From JANRKH01 sp033761815 (lineage in GTDB: Bacteria > Pseudomonadota > Alphaproteobacteria > Rickettsiales > Rickettsiaceae): a stretch of 5,941 bases of DNA. Each line of letters begins with the position of its first letter. Position 1 is the stretch's first letter. The notes below the pieces were generated by a model. It was not told the DNA's origin and did not search any database. It saw only the letters and a list, made by a program, of their open reading frames with translations. The translations under genes and the position numbers were made by a program. Location: contig JANRMF010000068.1 in NCBI GenBank assembly GCA_033761815.1, positions 1 to 5,941 on the forward strand. The letters run 5' to 3'. Below are positions 1 through 4,897 of the stretch, one piece after another.

Positions 1-21
1 GCTTATAAATTTTTGCGGCAT
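1..21 (-). CDS. possible start of a further gene, cut by the left edge
   Basis: On the minus strand an ATG at 19-21 opens a reading frame of seven codons (MPQKFIS) that runs off the window. No Shine-Dalgarno is visible in front of it. It is listed because a consensus-like -35 (TTGACA) and a -10-like TATAGT lie about 35-60 bases upstream, and because it is in the same direction as the CDPS gene. The product cannot be judged from seven residues. This is a guess at a gene start, not an identified gene. Confidence 0.25.
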
Positions 22-53
22 AGTATTTAATTATTTAGTTCAATACAGCAACT

Positions 54-80
54 ACTATATTAATTTATTTCTTGTGTCAA
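54..80 (-). promoter_or_regulatory. possible minus-strand promoter downstream of the CDPS gene
   Basis: Read on the minus strand, a perfect TTGACA (75-80) is followed after 15 bases by TATAGT (54-59). The spacer is shorter than the usual 16-18, which weakens the call. Transcription would begin near 47 and reach the ATG at 19-21 with a leader of roughly 26 bases. If real, the next gene to the left could be transcribed independently of the kinase-CDPS unit. Confidence 0.35.
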
Positions 81-85
81 GTTGC

Positions 86-103
86 ATCAATAAATTTATT
101 GAT
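86..103. repeat. 18-bp perfect AT-rich palindrome
   Basis: ATCAATAAATTTATTGAT is its own reverse complement. It sits 33 bases past the CDPS stop codon and 5 bases upstream of the TTGACA at 75-80 on the minus strand. No T-run follows it in either direction, so it is not a standard intrinsic terminator. A dimeric-repressor or activator operator is as plausible as a weak hairpin. In AT-rich DNA such palindromes can also arise by chance. Confidence 0.4.
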
Positions 104-135
104 AAATATGCAGAGCTTGACAATAATAAACTAAA

Positions 136-885
136 TTATAACCTAGCTTCTGATAAACTAAATGTAGTCAGTATCTGGGACCTATTTTCATTTTCCACAA
201 AACATGAAAATCCTTGATTTACTGATGTAAGTGGATATCTATCATAAATTTCTTTTAGAAAACTTGGTATTACCCTATAGATAAAAGTGCATGAATCTAC
301 CCCAAGAATCTCTGGGGCCTTGAGAAATAAAGGTAGCTCTCTTAAAAAATATTCTACCGCAATATTTTTTGCATCCATACTTATCTCTTCCTCTGTAAGT
401 TTATGTCCTGATGCAAGAACCCATTCTGAGGTTTGGAGGCATCCGTTCTTAAAGGTCTCATCTTGATTGAAGATTTCTATGCATTCATTGTACACTTCTT
501 GATATTTAGCAATTTTCTCAATTTCTGATAGAAGGATAATTTTATTATAGTGTTTAGGCCCAGATTCTTCTCCGTAAAGATAATCTAATGCTTTTTTTAC
601 TCTGTTGATTAGGTAATTTTCCTGCTTTCTGATTTTGTGTTTTATTCTGTTATCTTCATACCCTTGAGCTTTGAGTGTGAAATATGAAATTTTGTCAGGT
701 ATAAAAATTGCGAAATCATCAAAATTTTGCCTAGTATTATAGAGGATATTAAATATAGTCTCAACTGAAAAATAGCTATTAAATGGACTGACGCCAACAA
801 AAGCGAAGCCTCTATTTTTTAAAATTCTTTCTGACTGATTGTTGACTGGGGCAAAAGAGCCGCAAGTTGGTCGAAAATTATCCAT
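136..885 (-). CDS. tRNA-dependent cyclodipeptide synthase (CDPS)
   Basis: CDPSs condense the aminoacyl groups of two charged tRNAs into a cyclic dipeptide in the cytoplasm, using a Ser nucleophile in a Rossmann-like fold related to class I tRNA synthetases. Compared from memory with Streptomyces AlbC, the signature GVSPFNSYFS at residues 31-40 matches AlbC GISAGNSYFS, placing the nucleophile at Ser33 and the subfamily Asn at Asn36. YFLRELPLF (179-187) supplies the catalytic Tyr179 and Glu183. FIYR (201-204) supplies the second Tyr203, followed by Arg204, where NYH enzymes have His and XYP enzymes Pro. The helix around residues 80-98 is rich in Lys and Arg, as expected for tRNA binding. The 249-residue length is normal (AlbC is about 239). 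The start is supported by AAGG four bases before the ATG. It lies 18 bases behind the histidine kinase gene and is probably co-transcribed with it. No oxidase, P450 or methyltransferase partner is visible. Substrate amino acids cannot be predicted with confidence. Confidence 0.93.
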   Translation of the reverse strand: MDNFRPTCGSFAPVNNQSERILKNRGFAFVGVSPFNSYFSVETIFNILYNTRQNFDDFAIFIPDKISYFTLKAQGYEDNRIKHKIRKQENYLINRVKKALDYLYGEESGPKHYNKIILLSEIEKIAKYQEVYNECIEIFNQDETFKNGCLQTSEWVLASGHKLTEEEISMDAKNIAVEYFLRELPLFLKAPEILGVDSCTFIYRVIPSFLKEIYDRYPLTSVNQGFSCFVENENRSQILTTFSLSEARL

Positions 886-889
886 ACTA

Positions 890-893
890 CCTT
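890..893 (-). promoter_or_regulatory. ribosome binding site of the CDPS gene
   Basis: AAGG read on the minus strand, four bases ahead of the ATG at 883-885 and inside the 18-base gap after the kinase stop codon. It supports independent initiation at the annotated CDPS start within a shared transcript. Confidence 0.55.
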
Positions 894-903
894 AATTTTT
901 TAG

Positions 904-2037
904 TTAAACTGAAGAAACAGACAGAAATTTTGGGATCAAAAAATTAAACACTGCACCTTGCTTGATGTTATTTTCTGCCCAGATTACTCCCATATGCAAT
1001 TTGATCAGTTCTCTGCAGAGAGCAAGGCCAAGACCAACTCCTGAGGCTTTAGATGCCGTTTTACTACTCTCTGCAAATGGTTCGAAAATAAATTCCAATT
1101 CTTCTTCGGGGATTTTTATTCCTTGATCTCTTATGCAGCATTGAACCGCTGGTATATCAGAATCTGGCATAAAACTATCATATAGCTCAATTGCTATTGT
1201 GTTTTCTGGGCTAGTCCACTTGACTGCATTTTGCAATAAATGTTCAACAACCTGCTGAATTTTTTCTTCATCTAGCATTAGCTCATATTCCTTCGGGCTA
1301 TGAATCATAATTTTAGGCACTTTTTTTGATGGTAAAAAATTGATCACAGACTCAGCGCAATTTTTAACCAAAGAAGTTAAGCTTGCTTTTTTTAGGGTAA
1401 GTTTTTCTCTGTTAGATATTAAATTTGATAAATCAAATGTTTTATTTATGAGTGTCTCGATTCTTCTTGCGCTCTCAGCTATGAGAGTGACCGCTTCTTT
1501 TTTTTGCTCTTCGCTAAATTTTTCCCATTTATCTGCTAAAATTTCTGCTGTGCAAACAAAGGCTTGCATTGGGTTTCTGGTTTCATGGCTAATATTCCTT
1601 AGAAACCTTTCTTTGATAGAAAGTGACCTTGCTAAAGAATCCTGCGTTTGGCTTAAAATATTCTCAAGCTTCTTTTTTTCAGTTATATCAATGGAGACAC
1701 CAATAGTTCCTATGATTTCACCGCAATCTCCAAGTAGAGGCGCTTTCGAACTCAAAAAAACCTTCTCAACCCCATTATGTATGCGAGGGGCTTCCTCTAT
1801 CTCATATGCTTTATTACTCTCTACAACTATCTTATCAATTTCTCTGATTTTAGTGGCCTGCTTTCTCCATGGGAGCATGAAATCTGTTTTCCCAACTATC
1901 TGATCTTTGCTTGTAAAACCACACATTTTTAGCATGTACTTGTTACACCCCAAATACACTCCTTCTAAATTCTTCCAGTAAATACTTGCTTTTATAGCAT
2001 CTAATAATTGATTGTTAATGTCTGTAGTCATATCCAC
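904..2037 (-). CDS. cytoplasmic PAS-domain sensor histidine kinase
   Basis: A sensor kinase that should autophosphorylate on His and pass the phosphate to a response regulator not present in this window. Residues about 8-120 form a PAS domain (IYWKNLEGVYLG at 19-30, ending in the typical GVSIDITEKKK at 113-123). A HisKA dimerisation domain follows, with the H-box FLRNISHETRNPMQ and phospho-acceptor His151. The ATPase domain has an N-box with Asn270 (HLLQNAVKW), a G1 box DQG at 304-306, an F-box IFEPF at 317-321, and a G2 box GVGLGLAL at 333-340. All key boxes are intact, so it should be active. I see no membrane segment, signal peptide or receiver domain, so the input is probably an intracellular molecule or state. 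The longest frame starts at a GTG (2035-2037); an ATG two codons later (2029-2031) is equally possible, and neither has a good Shine-Dalgarno. A strong promoter lies about 30 bases upstream. The CDPS gene follows after 18 bases, suggesting a functional link. The ligand is unknown. Confidence 0.93.
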   Translation of the reverse strand: MDMTTDINNQLLDAIKASIYWKNLEGVYLGCNKYMLKMCGFTSKDQIVGKTDFMLPWRKQATKIREIDKIVVESNKAYEIEEAPRIHNGVEKVFLSSKAPLLGDCGEIIGTIGVSIDITEKKKLENILSQTQDSLARSLSIKERFLRNISHETRNPMQAFVCTAEILADKWEKFSEEQKKEAVTLIAESARRIETLINKTFDLSNLISNREKLTLKKASLTSLVKNCAESVINFLPSKKVPKIMIHSPKEYELMLDEEKIQQVVEHLLQNAVKWTSPENTIAIELYDSFMPDSDIPAVQCCIRDQGIKIPEEELEFIFEPFAESSKTASKASGVGLGLALCRELIKLHMGVIWAENNIKQGAVFNFLIPKFLSVSSV

Positions 2038-2064
2038 TTAAAAAACTAATAAAAATCAATTGCC

Positions 2065-2092
2065 ATTATACAGAAATAAAAAATAAATTCAA
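2065..2092 (-). promoter_or_regulatory. promoter of the histidine kinase-CDPS unit
   Basis: On the minus strand TTGAAT (2087-2092) is followed after 16 bases by a perfect TATAAT (2065-2070). Transcription would begin near 2058, giving a leader of only about 20-27 bases before the GTG or ATG start of the kinase. Both hexamers and the spacing fit a housekeeping sigma-70 promoter. Confidence 0.6.
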
Positions 2093-2227
2093 GTAAATGT
2101 TGTAATGTTTATAAAGACGTAATAGCATTTTTTTGTTTTTTGGAGTTATTGAGGGGGTTTTGGGGGTATAATATAGCTTCATAAATTCACTGATGGTTTT
2201 TTAATAAGGATGATTGCTCTATACTTA

Positions 2228-2256
2228 TTGTAATCTAAAAAAGAATATGCTATGAT
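2228..2256 (+). promoter_or_regulatory. candidate promoter of the DUF2155-O-antigen ligase unit
   Basis: TTGTAA (2228-2233) and TATGAT (2251-2256) are 17 bases apart. They are followed at once by the very GC-rich GGGCGCG (2258-2264), which would lie between the -10 and the start point near 2263. In well-studied bacteria a GC-rich discriminator is a mark of promoters sensitive to ppGpp; applying that here is inference. The leader would be about 83 bases. Confidence 0.45.
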
Positions 2257-2345
2257 TGGGCGCGTTTTTAGTGATTATCTAAATCTATTTCTTTAAGTTA
2301 AGACATAGAAACCTAGATATAACAACAAAGTCTATTCAAATTTTT

Positions 2346-2789
2346 ATGTTTCAAGCAACAAAGTTGATCATCGTATTTTTTGCTCTTTGCAGTTTTTGTG
2401 CAGGTGCAGAGGATGTATTTGAAATTACCGGAGAAGATAATATTCGGACTGAAAATGATATTTTTAATTTTCAGGAAGATTCAAAGCTCAATTTTGCCCA
2501 GAGAGGAAAAATAATAATAATGAATAAAATTACTGCAAATTCTAGGGAGTTTCTGATTGGAGTGGGCGAGAAAGTAAGGTACGGAAATGCTGAGGTTGAG
2601 TTACATAAATGTGCTCACACAGAATTTAACGACGCTCTGCTTTTTGTGTCCTTGAGAGAGATCCCTATTGATAATCCCATCGAAAATGATAGAGCCTTGG
2701 TGTTTAGAGGCTGGATTTTTGCTGGAAACCCATCTCTTTCTTCGCCAACTCACTCCGTTTATCAACTAATAGCTGTTTCTTGTTCTTAA
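2346..2789 (+). CDS. DUF2155 domain-containing secreted protein
   Basis: A 147-residue protein of the DUF2155 family, found mainly in Alphaproteobacteria and without an established function. Residues 1-21 look like a signal peptide: Lys6, a hydrophobic stretch LIIVFFALCSF, and a likely cleavage after CAGA before Glu22, so the mature protein should be periplasmic. The family domain covers about 50-146: KIIIMNKITANSREF (55-69), the VGEKVRYG segment (73-80), a Cys at 89, and the characteristic FRGWIFAGNPSLSSPTHSVY (120-139) ending in Cys146. Cys89 and Cys146 may form a disulfide. The ATG has no visible Shine-Dalgarno; the upstream bases are A/T-rich. The stop codon is one base from the next ATG, so it is almost certainly co-transcribed with the O-antigen ligase-like gene, consistent with an envelope role, which remains unproven. 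Confidence 0.85.
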   Translation: MFQATKLIIVFFALCSFCAGAEDVFEITGEDNIRTENDIFNFQEDSKLNFAQRGKIIIMNKITANSREFLIGVGEKVRYGNAEVELHKCAHTEFNDALLFVSLREIPIDNPIENDRALVFRGWIFAGNPSLSSPTHSVYQLIAVSCS

Positions 2790-2790
2790 T

Positions 2791-4002
2791 ATGTCACACT
2801 TGTACCAATTATTGATTTTTTTAATACCTTCAATCAGCATGCTGAGCGGTTTATTCGCCTCACCAGTCGCTATTATCCTATTTAGCTTAATTTTAATTAA
2901 CAATTTTGATAAAATTGACTTTAAGCAAATATACAAAAAGAAGCTAGAAATCACCTTTTTTTCCTGGCTTTTAATAAGCTGTATATGGAGCCTTGCTGGG
3001 ATCGATGCTTTTACTAAATTTCTTTCAATCATTTATATTGCTTTTGGTGTATCCTTTATCACCCAAAAAAACTGGTGCAAAGATGTTGATCTAGAAAAAA
3101 CCTTTTTTATCCCCCTTGTTCTTGGCGGAATTGTGGCAATTTTGTTGTTTATTGTTGAGTATATGACAGAAGGGTCAATCTCACTATCCTTTAGGAATAT
3201 TTTTCAGAATTCTAATAGACATCATTTTGCTATGCATTTTTTAGATAGGGGTTGTTCTGTTTTATCAATGCTTTCATGGCCAATTATATACTTCTTGATC
3301 AAAAAAAGATATTTTATATTATCTGCCATTTATTTCGGATGTGTTTGTTATGCTCTTAGTATATCAGACAGTCTTGCAAGTTATTTAGCCTTTATTCTTG
3401 GCGCAGGGGTTTTTGCGATGACATGCATCATCCGCTCTTTTGCTGCTTATGTTATGATTGCGCTTGTAATTTTTATGGCAGCTACATTGCCAATTTTTTC
3501 GAGTATGCAGTCACCACGGGATTTATCTGATAAATATTATCAAGCCCCGGATTCTGGAAAACATAGGCTTTTTATTTGGAAGTTTACCGCAACGAAGGCT
3601 TTGGAAAAACCAGTATTTGGATGGGGATTTAACTCATCTCAGGATATACCTGTTGATGAGGAGGTGGATGTAATATATTTCCACCAATATAAATGGTACC
3701 CACTCCCTCTTCATCCCCATAATAATTTTATGCAAATATGGATTGAGTGCGGGGTTGTTGGTCTTGTTCTATTTGCGCTTATGCTAGTGAAGCTCATTTT
3801 TAGAGTGAAGAAAGTATATGCAAAAAAACACAATTTATTGTGGCTCAGCTCCGCTCTTGGATGTTTTATGAATTACTTATTCATAAGTATGATATCTTAT
3901 GGGCTGTGGCAAATGTGGTGGGTTTCAGTCTCGGCCATGACTCTGATATTATTTGATTTACTTGCTCATCTAGGCAGAAAAGGAGTAGAGCAAGAATTAT
4001 AG
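2791..4002 (+). CDS. O-antigen ligase (WaaL) / Wzy-type polymerase family membrane protein
   Basis: A 403-residue inner-membrane protein with roughly 11-12 hydrophobic segments (for example about 4-37, 55-92, 104-122, 156-235, 316-338 and 349-393). A large hydrophilic loop at about 236-315 carries the family signature: Arg259 in KHRLFIWK, KPVFGWGFN (273-281), and LHPHNNFMQIWIECGVVG (307-324). WaaL-type ligases use a conserved periplasmic Arg and His to move undecaprenyl-diphosphate-linked glycan onto lipid A-core; His308 or His310 is the likely counterpart here. The Wzy_C family also includes O-antigen polymerases and protein O-oligosaccharyltransferases, so the exact acceptor cannot be fixed from sequence. 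The start ATG is one base after the DUF2155 stop (TAATATG) and lacks its own Shine-Dalgarno, which suggests translational coupling. No other glycan-synthesis gene is in the window. Confidence 0.85.
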   Translation: MSHLYQLLIFLIPSISMLSGLFASPVAIILFSLILINNFDKIDFKQIYKKKLEITFFSWLLISCIWSLAGIDAFTKFLSIIYIAFGVSFITQKNWCKDVDLEKTFFIPLVLGGIVAILLFIVEYMTEGSISLSFRNIFQNSNRHHFAMHFLDRGCSVLSMLSWPIIYFLIKKRYFILSAIYFGCVCYALSISDSLASYLAFILGAGVFAMTCIIRSFAAYVMIALVIFMAATLPIFSSMQSPRDLSDKYYQAPDSGKHRLFIWKFTATKALEKPVFGWGFNSSQDIPVDEEVDVIYFHQYKWYPLPLHPHNNFMQIWIECGVVGLVLFALMLVKLIFRVKKVYAKKHNLLWLSSALGCFMNYLFISMISYGLWQMWWVSVSAMTLILFDLLAHLGRKGVEQEL

Positions 4003-4021
4003 CTCTTTATAATAAAAGCTA
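4000..4021 (+). terminator. weak hairpin at the end of the O-antigen ligase-like gene
   Basis: Immediately at the stop codon, TAGCT pairs with AGCTA around an inner TTTA/TAAA stem with one bulged C and a short loop. No T-run follows, so an intrinsic terminator is doubtful; it may only protect the 3' end of the message. Confidence 0.25.
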
Positions 4022-4038
4022 ATCTTGCTTGATTCTGT

Positions 4039-4067
4039 TTGAAGAAAGCTTTGTTTTTGTCTATGAT
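4039..4067 (+). promoter_or_regulatory. candidate promoter of the bamD-ychF unit
   Basis: TTGAAG (4039-4044) and TATGAT (4062-4067) are 17 bases apart in the 147-bp gap ahead of bamD, giving a leader of about 75 bases. An overlapping, weaker alternative is TTGTTT (4051-4056) with TATCAA (4074-4079), also 17 apart, which would place GGGCGCG (4084-4090) at the start point. The rest of the gap has a pyrimidine-rich stretch and an A8 run (4121-4128), with no gene. Confidence 0.45.
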
Positions 4068-4149
4068 ATTTTCTATCAAATCAGGGCGCGTTGCAAGGTC
4101 TTATCCTCCCTCTGCTGCGCAAAAAAAATAATTAATTTATGGTATAAAT

Positions 4150-4896
4150 ATGCATCTTATATTAAACATCTTAGTAATTGGAGTTCTTCTCACCTCTTGC
4201 TCAAATAAGAAAAAAGACTCAGAGATTATTATCCCATCTGATGAGGCTTATAAAGCAGGGTTAGAGCTTTTGAAAAAGCAAAAATTTAACGATGCAGCTG
4301 AAAAATTCGGAGATATATATTTCCAGCATCCTGGAGCGCCTATTACCTCTTTTGCCGAGCTGATGGAAGCATACAGCTTATTTAAGACAAAAAAATATCT
4401 AGATGCAATAGATGTGATTGATAATTTTGCCGTAATTCACCCAACTCATCAGGATATGCCATATGCCTTATATCTAAAAGGCTTGTGCTATTATAACCAA
4501 ATTTTGGATGTATATCACGATCAGGATATAACAAAAAATGCTAAGCAAATATTCGAGGAATTAATTTCAAGATATCCAAATACCACGTATGCAAAAGATG
4601 CAAAAGCCAAACTAAATCTGGTTTACGACCATTTAGCGGGCAAAGAAATGGAAATCGGTAGATATTATCAAAAGAGACTAAACCCCATAGGCGCTATAAA
4701 TAGATTCAGCACTGTGGTAAACGATTACCAAACGACTTCTCATACTCAGGAGGCTTTATTTAGGCTGGTAGAGAGCTATATCGCGCTGGGTCTTACCCAA
4801 GAAGCTGCAAAATACGCATCAGTTTTATCTCATAATTATAAAGACTCCAGCTGGGATAATTACGCGAAAAAACTATTAGGCCAAGCGGGGAAATAA
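4150..4896 (+). CDS. bamD: outer membrane protein assembly lipoprotein BamD
   Basis: BamD is the essential lipoprotein partner of BamA in the complex that folds beta-barrel proteins into the outer membrane. The first 16 residues form a lipoprotein signal ending in the lipobox LLTSC, with Cys17 as the lipidated residue, followed by a Lys-rich linker. Helical TPR-like repeats cover the rest: about 31-64 (EAYKAGLELLKKQKFNDAAE), 68-100, 104-145 and 165-230. The stretch AGKEMEIGRYYQKR (163-176) and AINRFSTVVNDYQTT (182-196) are strongly typical of alphaproteobacterial BamD/ComL. Length 248 matches the family (E. coli about 245). The ATG lacks a visible Shine-Dalgarno; a tiny ATG-GTA-TAA frame at 4139-4147 ends two bases before it. 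The ychF start follows one base after the stop. Confidence 0.93.
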   Translation: MHLILNILVIGVLLTSCSNKKKDSEIIIPSDEAYKAGLELLKKQKFNDAAEKFGDIYFQHPGAPITSFAELMEAYSLFKTKKYLDAIDVIDNFAVIHPTHQDMPYALYLKGLCYYNQILDVYHDQDITKNAKQIFEELISRYPNTTYAKDAKAKLNLVYDHLAGKEMEIGRYYQKRLNPIGAINRFSTVVNDYQTTSHTQEALFRLVESYIALGLTQEAAKYASVLSHNYKDSSWDNYAKKLLGQAGK

Positions 4897-4897
4897 T

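Larger units (their letters stand above)
2038..2345. other. divergent intergenic region
   Basis: This 308-bp gap separates the minus-strand kinase unit from the plus-strand envelope genes. It holds the kinase promoter (2065-2092) and a candidate plus-strand promoter (2228-2256). A G-rich patch at about 2151-2166 (two G5 runs separated by four T) precedes a lone TATAAT at 2167-2172, which lacks a convincing -35 at the right distance. I see no tRNA, riboswitch or open reading frame worth calling in it. Confidence 0.6.

Noticed and set aside
117..142. Plus-strand TTGACA (117-122) with TATAAC (137-142) as a promoter antisense to the CDPS gene
   Set aside because: The spacer is only 14 bases, too short for a usable sigma-70 promoter, and no transcript product is evident.
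1340..1903. Plus-strand open frame of 187 codons inside the kinase gene
   Set aside because: It lies wholly opposite the well-supported PAS-HisKA coding region, is Ser/Leu-rich as antisense frames often are, and matches no family I know.
2151..2166. GAGGGGGTTTTGGGGG, resembling a ciliate telomere repeat (TTTTGGGG) or a G-quadruplex
   Set aside because: There is only about one and a half repeat units, inside an ordinary bacterial intergenic region. A two-tier quadruplex is possible on paper, but nothing else supports a role.
2766..3032. Minus-strand open frame of 88 codons across the DUF2155/ligase junction
   Set aside because: It is antisense to the start of the ligase-like gene, shows no domain and has no promoter or ribosome binding site that I can see.
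4085..4128. GCGC...GCGC pairing followed by A8 as a terminator between the ligase-like gene and bamD
   Set aside because: The stem is only four pairs plus two after an internal loop with a long loop, and on the plus strand it is followed by A rather than T.
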